This document shows, in pieces, positions 1 through 7,725 of a stretch of DNA of 64,000 nucleotides. Source of the stretch: Levilactobacillus zymae. GTDB lineage: Bacteria > Bacillota > Bacilli > Lactobacillales > Lactobacillaceae. The stretch's first letter is position 1; every line of letters begins with the position of its first letter. Location: contig NZ_JAVLAS010000001.1 of NCBI RefSeq assembly GCF_032190635.1, positions 992,001-1,056,000 on the forward strand. Reading direction: 5' to 3'. Under the pieces are notes generated by a model. That model did not search any database. It was not told the origin of the DNA and worked only from the letters and a program-made list of their open reading frames with translations. The position numbers and the translations under genes are program-made.

Positions 1-285
1 GTTCGTCAAATCGCCACGAACGCCGGGGTCGAAGGCTCCGTTGTGGTTGAACACTTGAAGGGTGAAAAGCCAGGTGTTGGTTACAACGCTGCCGATGACA
101 AGTACGAAGACATGGTTGCTGCCGGGATTACCGACCCAACCAAGGTTACCCGTTCTGCTCTGCAAAACGCGGCCTCCGTTTCCGCCTTGTTGTTGACCAC
201 TGAAGCCGTTGTCGCTGAAAAGCCAGAAAAGAACCCAGCACCAGCTGCCCCAGCCGCACAACCCGGCATGGGCGGTATGATGTAA
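1..285 (+). CDS. groL: Chaperonin GroEL, C-terminal fragment
   Basis: This is the last 94 codons of the 60 kDa chaperonin subunit; the gene begins before the window. The frame is open from base 1 and reads [20 protein letters not shown], the conserved segment near the GroEL C-terminus. It ends in the typical Gly/Met-rich tail (GMGGMM) after an Ala/Pro-rich stretch. GroEL forms the double-ring folding chamber in the cytosol and works with GroES, whose gene normally lies upstream and is not visible here. A terminator hairpin follows 32 bases after the stop. Identification is secure; only the 5' part is missing. Confidence 0.97.
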   Translation, partial: VRQIATNAGVEGSVVVEHLKGEKPGVGYNAADDKYEDMVAAGITDPTKVTRSALQNAASVSALLLTTEAVVAEKPEKNPAPAAPAAQPGMGGMM

Positions 286-317
286 AACCGTTCTTAACGC
301 ATAACAATGTGTCACAG

Positions 318-347
318 ACACCCTCGTCATTGGCGGGGGTGTTTTTG
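318..347 (+). terminator. Terminator after groEL
   Basis: An inverted repeat ACACCC...GGGTGT with a short loop is followed by a T run, 32 bases downstream of the groEL stop codon. Confidence 0.8.
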
Positions 348-729
348 TGTGCCGTGAGAACGTGGGTACGGAATTGCCGATAATTTAAATGATTATAACG
401 GCAGATAGTTCGGCCTAAGCACCGTCGGTTAACCGGCGAGGTTGCGCGAATCCGTGAGATAATTAAGCGGAAATTTAGTTAGTGCGGAGTCACGATTAGC
501 CTTACGGGGACGGGGGATAACGGCATTGCTTTTTATGAGAGCGCTTTATTTTTTCGGTTGGCAAAATGGGTCCCAAAATTGCAGCTTGCTTACGCTAAGA
601 ATTGTGGTAATGTTGAGCTAGAAGTAGTAGAATGACGTTTGCATTCGCAAAAGCGAGTGGTGTTGAATAGCCCGGCCAATGACCGGATTTTCGAATTATT
701 ATTTTCGTGGAGATAAGGAGTAAATAGTC
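348..729. other. Long leader/intergenic region before kimA
   Basis: No gene is seen here. The stretch holds a near-palindrome GTCGGTTAACCGGC (about 424-437), a small hairpin CATTCGC/GCGAGTG at 641-658, and the kimA ribosome binding site AAGGAG (715-720). A TAGAAT at 628-633 could be a -10 box but lacks a well-spaced -35. kimA homologues in other Firmicutes are often preceded by a ydaO-type c-di-AMP riboswitch. I could not recognise its conserved core in this stretch, but covariance searching would be needed to exclude it. Confidence 0.4.
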
Positions 730-2565
730 ATGTGGCATTATTTAAAGCGGGTTTTGATTGGAAAACCCCTCAAGACCATGGACGAAGGCGGTCAGGCGCT
801 CACTAAGTTTAAAGCCTTAGCGTTGCTATCCTCTGATGCCTTATCCTCCGTGGCTTATGGTACTGAGCAAATTACCACAGTCCTAATTACTTTATCCGCT
901 GCAGCCTTGATGTATCAGTTATGGATTGCTGCGTTGGTTTTAGTTCTGTTATTTGCGATCACGCTTTCTTACCAGCAAATTATTCATGCTTACCCGTCCG
1001 GTGGAGGGGCCTATGCGGTCGCTAGCACCAATTGGGGGCAATCGGCTGGTTTGGTCGCTGGTGGTTCGCTACTGGTTGATTACATGTTAACGGTGGCCGT
1101 ATCAACCACTTCCGGGACCGAGGCGATTACGTCGGCGATCCCTGCGTTATATCCGTATTCAGTTTTAATCTCAGTGTTAATTGTTATTGGGATTATGCTG
1201 TTGAACTTGCGGGGGATGCGGGAATCGGCGGCCTTTCTGACCGTGCCGGTCTACTTCTTCATCCTCATGATTCTGGTGATGGTCGGTGTTGGGTTTTACA
1301 ACATCGTAACGGGTCACGTGACTTACCACGCTGCGGCAGCGATTGGCGCACCGGTGCAGGGGATGACACTCCTACTGTTCTTAAGAGCTTTCTCCTCCGG
1401 GTCATCGTCCTTAACCGGGGTGGAAGCCATCAGTAACGCGGTGCCGAACTTTAAGCAGCCTAAGCGGCACAATGCCGCGGCGACGCTAGCCATGATGGCC
1501 ATCATTTTAGCCATCTTCTTCTCGGGGATCACTTACCTGAGTTACTACATGGGCATTCGGCCCCAGTCTAATCAGACGGTGCTGTCCCAGATTGCCGGTG
1601 GTGTTTTCGGCCACGGCGTGTTGTATTACCTGTTACAACTCTCAACGGCTTTAATTTTAGCGGTGGCTGCCAACACGGGGTTCTCGGCGTTTCCAATCTT
1701 GGCCTACAATTTGGCCAAGGATAAGTTCTTACCACACGCGTATCTCGACCGAGGGGATCGCTTGGGGTATTCTAACGGGATTATTTCGTTAGCCATTGGG
1801 GCGATTATCCTGATTCTGATTTTCCACGGGCAAACCACGCTCCTGATTCCGCTATACGCGATTGGGGTGTTCGTACCCTTTACCTTATCCCAATCCGGGA
1901 TGATCATTCACTGGTTCCGGACGCGGGAAGGCTGGTGGTTGGGGAAAGCCGCCATTAACCTTCTGGGGGCCTTAATCTCAGTGGTCCTCGTGGGCATTTT
2001 ACTGTTCCTGCGGTTCGGTAACGTTTGGCCGTACCTGATTATCATGCCGTTATTGTTGATGATGTTCTACCGGATTCACCAACACTACCTGAACGTTGCG
2101 CGGCAGTTGCGGGTGGCGGCGAAAGCCAAGGCCGAGATTCACCATTATGATGGGGCGACCGTCATCGTGCTGGTCAGCAACATTACCCGGGTGACCAGTG
2201 GGGCCATCAATTATGCGCGGTCCATTGGGGACTACGTCATTGCCATGCACGTGTCGTTTGACGAGAACCCGAAGAAGGAACACAAGACAGCCTTAGAATT
2301 TAAGGAAGAGTTCCCGGATATCCGGTTCGTTGATATTCATTCGTCGTACCGGTCCATCGCCACGCCAACGTTGCGGTTTTGTGATGTGATTGCTAAGCGG
2401 GCGACGGAACGAAACTTTACGACCACGGTGTTGGTTCCACAGTTCGTTCCACGCCATCCTTGGCAAAACGTCTTGCATAACCAGACGGCGTTGCGCTTGC
2501 GGGCGGTGCTGAATTCACGAGAAAATATCATTATTTCGACGTATAACTACCATCTAAAAGAATAG
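730..2565 (+). CDS. kimA: KimA-type potassium importer (APC superfamily)
   Basis: This 611-residue membrane protein closely resembles Bacillus KimA (formerly YdaO), a high-affinity K+/H+ symporter of the APC superfamily. The N-terminal part (about residues 30-455) carries about twelve hydrophobic segments. It includes the conserved stretches LSSDALSSVAYGTEQ near residue 35, YPSGGGAY near 90 and TGVEAISNAVP near 230. The soluble C-terminal domain (about 460-611) matches the cytosolic domain that in KimA mediates dimerisation and c-di-AMP inhibition. The start ATG follows the RBS AAGGAG. The gene is monocistronic, with a terminator directly behind it. Substrate assignment rests on family resemblance; a general amino-acid permease is the less likely alternative. 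Confidence 0.85.
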   Translation: MWHYLKRVLIGKPLKTMDEGGQALTKFKALALLSSDALSSVAYGTEQITTVLITLSAAALMYQLWIAALVLVLLFAITLSYQQIIHAYPSGGGAYAVASTNWGQSAGLVAGGSLLVDYMLTVAVSTTSGTEAITSAIPALYPYSVLISVLIVIGIMLLNLRGMRESAAFLTVPVYFFILMILVMVGVGFYNIVTGHVTYHAAAAIGAPVQGMTLLLFLRAFSSGSSSLTGVEAISNAVPNFKQPKRHNAAATLAMMAIILAIFFSGITYLSYYMGIRPQSNQTVLSQIAGGVFGHGVLYYLLQLSTALILAVAANTGFSAFPILAYNLAKDKFLPHAYLDRGDRLGYSNGIISLAIGAIILILIFHGQTTLLIPLYAIGVFVPFTLSQSGMIIHWFRTREGWWLGKAAINLLGALISVVLVGILLFLRFGNVWPYLIIMPLLLMMFYRIHQHYLNVARQLRVAAKAKAEIHHYDGATVIVLVSNITRVTSGAINYARSIGDYVIAMHVSFDENPKKEHKTALEFKEEFPDIRFVDIHSSYRSIATPTLRFCDVIAKRATERNFTTTVLVPQFVPRHPWQNVLHNQTALRLRAVLNSRENIIISTYNYHLKE

Positions 2566-2573
2566 TTCATCAA

Positions 2574-2609
2574 GGGCGTCTAGGGTTAAAATCCGAGACG
2601 CCTTTTTTA
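2574..2609 (+). terminator. Terminator after kimA
   Basis: GGCGTCT (2575-2581) pairs with AGACGCC (2596-2602) and is followed by TTTTTT, nine bases after the kimA stop. Confidence 0.9.
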
Positions 2610-2911
2610 TATACGCTGAGGAGCGACACAACGCCCCCACAGTGATCTCTAGAAACGCTTAGTGTGTCCATTATAATTTCTTCTATATACAACATTTAAA
2701 ATGTAAAAGAAATAGGGCTTACTCTTTTTTAGCCATATGATATTGTATGATTAGTAGCTTAACCTGTTAAGTTGCTAGGTATTTTACGGTTTGAACACTC
2801 ACCTTCTCAACTCATAAGTCCTTCTGTCAACTCTATAACTTCCGAATTGAACGGCCCTATGACTTAATCAAGTTTGAGATGTCGGGTGAAGGGCCATCAG
2901 GTTCGCTGGGT
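2610..2911. other. Gene-free spacer between kimA and lrgB
   Basis: AT-rich spacer between two convergent genes. I see no open frame with a ribosome binding site, no RNA gene and no clear repeat in it. Confidence 0.5.
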
Positions 2912-2973
2912 TAACCATCATTAAAAAGGGGGCCCGCTCAAATTTGCTTGAGCGGGCCCCTTTAATAATGGTT
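2912..2973 (-). terminator. Long bidirectional hairpin behind lrgAB copy 1
   Basis: A long inverted repeat: AACCAT-ATTAAA-GGGGCCCGCTCAA (left arm) pairs with TTGAGCGGGCCCC-TTTAAT-ATGGTT (right arm) around a six-base loop. The GC-rich core flanked by A and T runs can end transcription in both directions and lies 20 bases beyond the lrgB stop. Confidence 0.85.
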
Positions 2974-2992
2974 ACCAATAATATATCAATAC

Positions 2993-3799
2993 TTATTTGA
3001 GACCGACAATCATTGCGAAGATGGGAACCACCACGTCAACGACCACCGAGATGATCACCACGGCGATGGCGGCCATGGAGCCTTGAATGGAGCCCAATTG
3101 AAGGGCCTTAGCGGACCCAACCGTGTGGCCAGCGGTCCCTAGCCCTAGTCCGGCGCCAATTGGGTCCTGACTGATCCGAAACGTCTTAATCAGCCAGTCA
3201 CCTAACGCGTAAATCACCACGGAGTTAAGGATGCAGACCATGGCGGTAATTGCGGGGTTGCCCCCGATAGCCGCGGAGATTGGCATGGCAATCGCGGTCG
3301 TGGCAGCCTGTGGCAACATAGAGGCGATACCGCTTTCGCTCATCCCCACGGCGCGAGCAACGTAGTAGATCAGCACCAAGGCGATGCTGGTCCCAATCAC
3401 TAATGAAAGGATGATCTCCGGCCAGAAGCGTTTGACCACGTCGTTACGGCGATATAAGGGGATGGCAAAGGCGATGGTGGCGGGATTTAGGAACCAGAAG
3501 ATGATGTTTCCCCCAGGTAAGTAAGCGGACCGGTAAAAGGTTTCCGTGTCGGTGCCGAAAAAGCGGGCCAGAATGGCTAACACCAAGATTCCCAGGACCA
3601 TCCCCACGAAGAGGGGCTGAAAGAGGAAGAACCCCTTACTAATCTTGAACAGCCACTGGCCAATTAGGAATACGACTAGGGACAGAAATATGCCGAACAG
3701 TGCGTTACCGGCGTTGGCACCGGTGGCGTTGGTGCCCAGCGCATCTCCCAACCACTTGCCCCAACTGGCCATCTGCGGTGTTGCGGCTAGGGCCATCAT
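2993..3799 (-). CDS. lrgB: LrgB-family membrane protein, copy 1
   Basis: A 268-residue polytopic protein of the LrgB/CidB/PftB family, partner of the LrgA protein encoded immediately upstream. Family members were first called antiholins. In Bacillus subtilis (PftAB) and Streptococcus mutans the pair moves pyruvate across the membrane. The central motif NPATIAFAIPLYRR and the C-terminal GLGLGTAGHTVGSAKAL are typical. The gene starts inside the lrgA stop (ATGA overlap), so the two are translationally coupled. It is roughly three-quarters identical by eye to the second lrgB at 5967-6773 and has exactly the same length. Pyruvate transport is inferred from the family. Confidence 0.9.
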   Translation of the reverse strand: MMALAATPQMASWGKWLGDALGTNATGANAGNALFGIFLSLVVFLIGQWLFKISKGFFLFQPLFVGMVLGILVLAILARFFGTDTETFYRSAYLPGGNIIFWFLNPATIAFAIPLYRRNDVVKRFWPEIILSLVIGTSIALVLIYYVARAVGMSESGIASMLPQAATTAIAMPISAAIGGNPAITAMVCILNSVVIYALGDWLIKTFRISQDPIGAGLGLGTAGHTVGSAKALQLGSIQGSMAAIAVVIISVVVDVVVPIFAMIVGLK

Positions 3800-4254
3800 G
3801 AGTCTTCACCGTCGGGATCGGCCACCACGGTCACGTCCCCGTGGAAGACGTGTTGGCGGATCCAAATCATCAGTTTTGTCGTATACGCCACGCACACTAA
3901 GAGAATGATGGTGGCTAAGAACATGACGATAAAGATTTGAACCCCTTGCGTTCGCAGAATATCTAGGTTTGCCGCCACCTGGATACCGGAGGGGACGAAC
4001 AGAAAGGCAATTAAACTAATCAGGAAATCCCCCAGCTTTTCAACTTGATGGAGTTTCACCACGTGAGTTGCTAATAATAGGTAGAGGATGACCAGCCCAA
4101 CTACCGGCGTGGGGACCGGGAGCTCGGGTGGAAACAGGGCCGAGATGAGACTAGAGACAAGAAGAATTGCCGCAAAGATCCCCATCTGGATGAGGATGGG
4201 GGCGGCCGGTTTTTCTGCGGGGGTGGCTACTGGCGATTGAGGCTGAGTAGGCAT
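3796..4254 (-). CDS. lrgA: LrgA/CidA-family holin-like protein, copy 1
   Basis: A 152-residue membrane protein of the LrgA/CidA (PftA) family with four predicted membrane segments after an N-terminal Pro/Ala-rich tail. It acts with LrgB, probably as a two-component transporter for pyruvate or a murein-hydrolase modulator. I place the start at the ATG at 4252-4254 because AAGGAG lies eight bases upstream; the same frame stays open further upstream but lacks an RBS. A -35/-10 promoter and a cre-like site precede it. The second copy at 6797-7237 has the same order and a similar core but a different N-terminal tail. Confidence 0.88.
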   Translation of the reverse strand: MPTQPQSPVATPAEKPAAPILIQMGIFAAILLVSSLISALFPPELPVPTPVVGLVILYLLLATHVVKLHQVEKLGDFLISLIAFLFVPSGIQVAANLDILRTQGVQIFIVMFLATIILLVCVAYTTKLMIWIRQHVFHGDVTVVADPDGEDS

Positions 4255-4323
4255 AAGAAGCGCTCCTTTCGAAAGTAAGACCGGCGGACGATTCAAATGA
4301 GTGCTGGGGATGAGGCTTGATAA

Positions 4324-4337
4324 TGTAAGCCCTTTCA
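4324..4337 (-). promoter_or_regulatory. cre-like site in the lrgAB copy 1 leader
   Basis: TGTAAGCCCTTTCA differs from the cre consensus TGWAANCGNTNWCA only at the central G. It starts about 14 bases downstream of the -10 box, where CcpA binding would block elongation. CcpA control of lrgAB/pftAB is known in other Firmicutes. No comparable site was seen at copy 2. Confidence 0.5.
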
Positions 4338-4351
4338 AATTATCTGGCTTC

Positions 4352-4380
4352 ATTATATGGGGTTTGTGCACCGAATACAA
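4352..4380 (-). promoter_or_regulatory. Promoter of lrgAB copy 1
   Basis: Read on the minus strand: -35 TTGTAT (4375-4380), a 17-base spacer, and -10 TATAAT (4352-4357). The copy 2 promoter has the same spacing and a similar -10 context (CATATAATGAA versus CATATAATGAA). Confidence 0.8.
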
Positions 4381-4443
4381 GCCGAACTTATCCTAAGATT
4401 AGACGGGGGCGGTTGGGGCCCTCAATCGGCTTGTGAAAAAACG

Positions 4444-5013
4444 TTAAGGCTCTGGTTTGAGGAGTTTTAAAATGTAATCGAGAATCGCCTGGCTCGAGAG
4501 GTGGCGTTGGTGACGTTCGAAAGCAAAGACCCGACTGCGCAGCATTGCGGCAATCATATCGGCTTCAAATTGCAAGTAGGCGGGGGAACTAGCGGGCTGG
4601 GTGCGGTGCAGGACGCGAATCAGTAAGGCAATCCGGTCATGGTAGATGGGTGTTTGTAAGAGTTGCGTAAATTCTAACGGCGTGGTGTCACTCTCGATAA
4701 TTGTGAAGGCATCCTCGTGCGTCACGCGGATGTCCAGGTACCCTTGCAGGATTGTCACTAGCTGGGTCTGGGGGTCATCGGTGGTGGTGTCAAGATAGGC
4801 GGTCTCTTGCGCCACGTAGCGTTCCATGCTATCGCGGATCAGGGCCATACAGAGCGCGCCCTTATTGGGATAATTACGGTAGAGGGTGCCGACACCGATG
4901 TGGGCGGCTTGGGCGAGTTCCTTCATCCCGACGTTGGCCACCCCCCGTTGGGCAAATAAAGCGGTGGCGGTGGTTAAAATCTTTTCGCGGTTGGCGCGAG
5001 CATCGCTTCGCAT
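4444..5013 (-). CDS. TetR-family transcriptional regulator
   Basis: A 189-residue one-component regulator. The N-terminal TetR DNA-binding domain is clear: a helix with ILTTATALFAQRGV (about residues 12-25) followed by the helix-turn-helix MKELAQAAHIGVGTLYRNYPNK (29-50; described here by its key residues G40, T42, Y44, F/Y48). The C-terminal ligand domain has no recognisable specificity. The gene diverges from the TauE/SafE transporter at 5118, and a palindromic operator sits inside that promoter, so it very probably represses the transporter and perhaps itself. The inducer is unknown. Confidence 0.88.
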   Translation of the reverse strand: MRSDARANREKILTTATALFAQRGVANVGMKELAQAAHIGVGTLYRNYPNKGALCMALIRDSMERYVAQETAYLDTTTDDPQTQLVTILQGYLDIRVTHEDAFTIIESDTTPLEFTQLLQTPIYHDRIALLIRVLHRTQPASSPAYLQFEADMIAAMLRSRVFAFERHQRHLSSQAILDYILKLLKPEP

Positions 5014-5043
5014 ACGCGGTCTCCTTTCCGGACTTACTAAAGT

Positions 5044-5079
5044 TACCTCTAAGGTACACTATTGGGCGGGACTTGACAA
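5044..5079 (-). promoter_or_regulatory. Putative promoter of the TetR gene
   Basis: On the minus strand TTGTCA (5074-5079), a 17-base spacer and TACCTT (5051-5056) form a plausible promoter. It overlaps the divergent -35 box of the transporter gene. A 13-bp inverted repeat TACCT-CTA-AGGTA (5044-5056) covers the -10 box. Confidence 0.5.
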
Positions 5080-5101
5080 GCGGAACTGGTTCCACTTAAA
5101 T
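5073..5101 (+). promoter_or_regulatory. Promoter of the TauE/SafE gene with TetR operator
   Basis: A -35 TTGACA (5073-5078), a 17-base spacer and -10 TTAAAT (5096-5101). The spacer is almost filled by the palindrome AAG-C-GGAAC-TG-GTTCC-A-CTT (5078-5097), with perfect arms except one position each side. Placement between -35 and -10 is that of a classic TetR-family repressor operator. Confidence 0.75.
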
Positions 5102-5117
5102 AGAAGGAGGAAACTGA

Positions 5118-5879
5118 TTGAGAAGGGAAGTCAACACGATGCTGGTTTTGATTGATGGTGTTTTAATTGGGGCGTTTATTAGCGTCATGGGGGGCGGTGG
5201 TGCCGCGTTATACCTGGGGGTGCTGACGAGTCAGGTAGGAATCTCCACCGCGGTTGCGGCCCCGACCTCTCTGATCGTGGCGATTCCAGCGCTCTTGTTT
5301 GGGTGTTTTACCCAGATTCGCATTCATAACGTCCATTTTGACCTGGGCAACCGGATGATTCTGGCTGCGCTACCGGGGATCTTCTTAGGAACCGGGATTT
5401 CGCCGTTTATTCCTAATCAGATCTACGATTGGGTGGTGGGGACCATCCTGATGATTATGGGGACCATTGTCGTGATTCGGGGGCTGCGACAAAAACAGTC
5501 GGCCCCGACCGGTCGTTCGCGGTTAGGTGTAGCCGTGGGATTGGGCTTTCTGAGCGGGATGATGGTCGGTATTGGTGGTCTGACCGGCGGTGGTCCAACC
5601 GTTGCGGGCTTGTCGATTCTGGGGCTTTCCGCGATGAGTGCGGCTGGGACTTCCACTTACGTTTTGAGTGTGATGGCGCTGGTTGGGGCGGTCAGTCACT
5701 TGTTTACGGGGAACATTGCCTGGAGTGCCGGTGTGACGTTGATGATTGGTTCCGTAATCGGGGCGGTTGTGACGCCGCTGTTACTGCATCGACTGGATAT
5801 GGTTAAGTTAAACAAATGGTTGACCCCATTAATGGGGCTGGTAATTGTTTACTTTGGAGTTAACATCTTTTTCAAATAA
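5118..5879 (+). CDS. TauE/SafE-family sulfite/anion exporter
   Basis: A 253-residue integral membrane protein of the TauE/SafE (DUF81) family, with about eight hydrophobic segments arranged as two repeats. Family hallmarks are the glycine-rich GGGGAALYLG near residue 23 and its repeat-partner GGLTGGGPTVAGL near 155. Members export sulfite, sulfoacetate or other small anions, and the real substrate here is unknown. The TTG start at 5118 has GGAGG seven bases upstream; an ATG at 5139 with AGAAGGGA upstream is a reasonable alternative. The divergent TetR gene is the likely controller. A terminator shared with lrgB copy 2 follows. Confidence 0.8.
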   Translation: MRREVNTMLVLIDGVLIGAFISVMGGGGAALYLGVLTSQVGISTAVAAPTSLIVAIPALLFGCFTQIRIHNVHFDLGNRMILAALPGIFLGTGISPFIPNQIYDWVVGTILMIMGTIVVIRGLRQKQSAPTGRSRLGVAVGLGFLSGMMVGIGGLTGGGPTVAGLSILGLSAMSAAGTSTYVLSVMALVGAVSHLFTGNIAWSAGVTLMIGSVIGAVVTPLLLHRLDMVKLNKWLTPLMGLVIVYFGVNIFFK

Positions 5880-5881
5880 AA

Positions 5882-5932
5882 TAAAACCGCCCCCATACTG
5901 AGCACAACGGCTTGGTACGGGGGCGGTTATTT
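5882..5932. terminator. Bidirectional terminator
   Basis: AACCGCCCCC (5885-5894) pairs with GGGGGCGGTT (5919-5928), flanked by A-rich and T-rich ends. It serves the converging TauE/SafE gene and lrgB copy 2. Confidence 0.85.
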
Positions 5933-5966
5933 AATGGTTATCGGTTAAACTTAACTAGTGACGGGC

Positions 5967-6773
5967 TTAATGGAGACCCATAATCGAAGCGAATGGCGGA
6001 ACCACCACGTCCACCACGATGGAAATGACAACTACGGCGATGGAGGCCATGGATCCCTGAATGGATCCCAGTTGTAACGCCTTGGCGGAACCAACGGTAT
6101 GCCCGGCAGTTCCTAACCCTAGCCCGGCCCCAATAGGATCGCTATTGACCTTGAAGAACTTGACCAGCCAATCCCCTAAGGCATAGATAATGACAGCGTT
6201 GAGAATGCAGGCCATCGCCGTAATGGCGGCGTTCCCCCCAATCGCGGTGGCAATTGGCATCGCGATCGCGGTCGTGGCTGCCTGTGGTAACATGGAGGCG
6301 ATACCGACGTCGTTTAAGTGGAACAGCTTAGCCACTCCGTAGATCGCGAATAGCGAGATGACCAACCCCACAATCAGCGACAAGATGATGACCGGCCAGA
6401 AACGTTTAACGATGTCGTTTCGCCGGTACAGCGGGATGGCGAAGGCAATCGTCGCTGGGTTTAAGAACCAGAAAATAATGTTTCCTCCTGGCAAGTAAGC
6501 GGACTTGTAGAACGTGGCCGTGGTGGTGCCAAAGGCCTTGGCGAGCAGAAAGAGGATAAAGATTCCTAAGACCATCCCCACGAAGAGGGGTTGGAAGAGA
6601 AAGAATCCCTTACCAATCTTGAAGAGCCATTGCCCAATCAGATAGACCACCAATGATAAGAAGATCCCAAAAATGGCATTTCCGGCGGAGGCGCCGGTGG
6701 CATTGGTCCCTAAGGCATCACCAAGCCACTTGCCCCAAACCGCCATGTGCGGGGTAACTGCTAGATTAATCAT
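5967..6773 (-). CDS. lrgB: LrgB-family membrane protein, copy 2
   Basis: A second LrgB/PftB protein, again 268 residues, aligning end to end with the copy at 2993-3799. The differences concentrate in the membrane segments around residues 90-105 and 135-160, while NPATIAFAIPLYRR and GLGLGTAGHTVGSAKAL are identical. It starts 23 bases after lrgA copy 2 with AAGGAAG as RBS. Retention of both motifs and full length suggests both copies are functional, perhaps with different substrates or conditions. The role in pyruvate or related organic-acid transport is inferred from the family. Confidence 0.9.
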   Translation of the reverse strand: MINLAVTPHMAVWGKWLGDALGTNATGASAGNAIFGIFLSLVVYLIGQWLFKIGKGFFLFQPLFVGMVLGIFILFLLAKAFGTTTATFYKSAYLPGGNIIFWFLNPATIAFAIPLYRRNDIVKRFWPVIILSLIVGLVISLFAIYGVAKLFHLNDVGIASMLPQAATTAIAMPIATAIGGNAAITAMACILNAVIIYALGDWLVKFFKVNSDPIGAGLGLGTAGHTVGSAKALQLGSIQGSMASIAVVVISIVVDVVVPPFASIMGLH

Positions 6774-6796
6774 GATATGCTTCCTTTCTTAGGCGG

Positions 6797-7237
6797 CTAG
6801 TTATGCACGTCGGTGTTCATGTGAAAGACCTTCTTGGCAATTCGGATGAACAGTGCGGTGGTATAGGCCACGACGACCAGTAGGATGATGGTGGCAATCA
6901 GCGTCACCAAAACAATCTGAACCCCTTCAGCCTTTAAGATATCAAGGTTCGCCGCTAGCTGAATTCCGGATGGCACGAACAGAAAAGCGATGAGACTGAT
7001 CATGAAGTCGCCAAACTTTTCGACGTTACGGAGCTTGACGATGTGTGTGGCCAGTAAGACGTACAACAAAACCAGTCCGATCACCGGTGTCGGGACGGGA
7101 AACGATGCTGGAAAGAGGGGTGAAATGAGACTGGAGACAAATAATACGGCGGCGAAAATTCCCATTTGAATTAAGATGGGAGATGGCTTTTCCGCGGGCG
7201 TATCCGGGGTGACAGTGACCTTATTTTGAGTTGCCAA
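6797..7237 (-). CDS. lrgA: LrgA/CidA-family holin-like protein, copy 2
   Basis: A 146-residue LrgA-type membrane protein, partner of LrgB copy 2. The core PILIQMGIFAA...VSSLISPLFP and FLFVPSGIQLAANLDIL matches copy 1 closely. The N-terminal tail before residue 20 differs. The start is a TTG (7235-7237) preceded by AAGGGAGA at eight bases; no in-frame ATG offers a better position. A good promoter lies about 130 bases upstream. The pair with lrgB copy 2 repeats the gene order of the 2993-4254 operon, so this is a duplicated module, now interrupted by the TetR/TauE cassette. Confidence 0.87.
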   Translation of the reverse strand: MATQNKVTVTPDTPAEKPSPILIQMGIFAAVLFVSSLISPLFPASFPVPTPVIGLVLLYVLLATHIVKLRNVEKFGDFMISLIAFLFVPSGIQLAANLDILKAEGVQIVLVTLIATIILLVVVAYTTALFIRIAKKVFHMNTDVHN

Positions 7238-7360
7238 TTAAAAAATCTCCCTTCAGGTGCGTCATGATGTTGCGGCACGAATATAATTTTTTCACAAATG
7301 ATAGCAAGTCGACGATTAGTCGAAAATGGCACCTGCCGGTTTTCCTAATCGTGTAAATTC

Positions 7361-7389
7361 ATTATATGAAGTTTAGGTTTTAAGCACAA
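7361..7389 (-). promoter_or_regulatory. Promoter of lrgAB copy 2
   Basis: On the minus strand -35 TTGTGC (7384-7389), 17 bases, -10 TATAAT (7361-7366). Spacing and -10 flanks match the copy 1 promoter. Confidence 0.75.
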
Positions 7390-7579
7390 GCTAAAGCCCT
7401 GATATAATTACTTTGATACGCAAACGTGGTGTCGTGTAATAATTAGTGGTTCGTTGCGAAAAGCGACCGGCCAGTCTTTCCGAATAATCATTCATTAAGT
7501 GACCAAATTGGATAGATTGTGAATTTTGATTAACTAACCAAACCAACTATTGCGTTTTCGTGATAATTTGAACTGGCGG

Positions 7580-7608
7580 TTGTGTTTGATTTCGTGGCTT
7601 TGTATAAT
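7580..7608 (+). promoter_or_regulatory. Candidate promoter of tagO
   Basis: TTGTGT (7580-7585), a 17-base spacer and TATAAT (7603-7608). A transcript from here would have a leader of about 110 bases. Confidence 0.6.
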
Positions 7609-7725
7609 TAGCAAAAGATATGTCAAGAATCTGTGGGGAAGCGGCACCGTTAATCAAGGGGTGTCGTGAATCCGGTCTAAGGATCGGGGTTTGCGTTGAC
7701 CTGCAGAACAGAAAGAGGAAGTTTT

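Larger units (their letters stand above)
7238..7725. other. Divergent intergenic region lrgAB copy 2 / tagO
   Basis: No gene is present. On the minus strand it carries the lrgAB copy 2 promoter (7361-7389) and a leader of about 115 bases that contains the 15-bp inverted repeat TCGAC-GATTA-GTCGA (7309-7323). On the plus strand it carries a candidate tagO promoter (7580-7608) and the tagO RBS AGAGGAAG (7714-7721). Confidence 0.6.

Noticed and set aside
3645..3908. Plus-strand frame opposite lrgB/lrgA
   Set aside because: It is antisense to a well-supported overlapping gene pair and shows no protein family.
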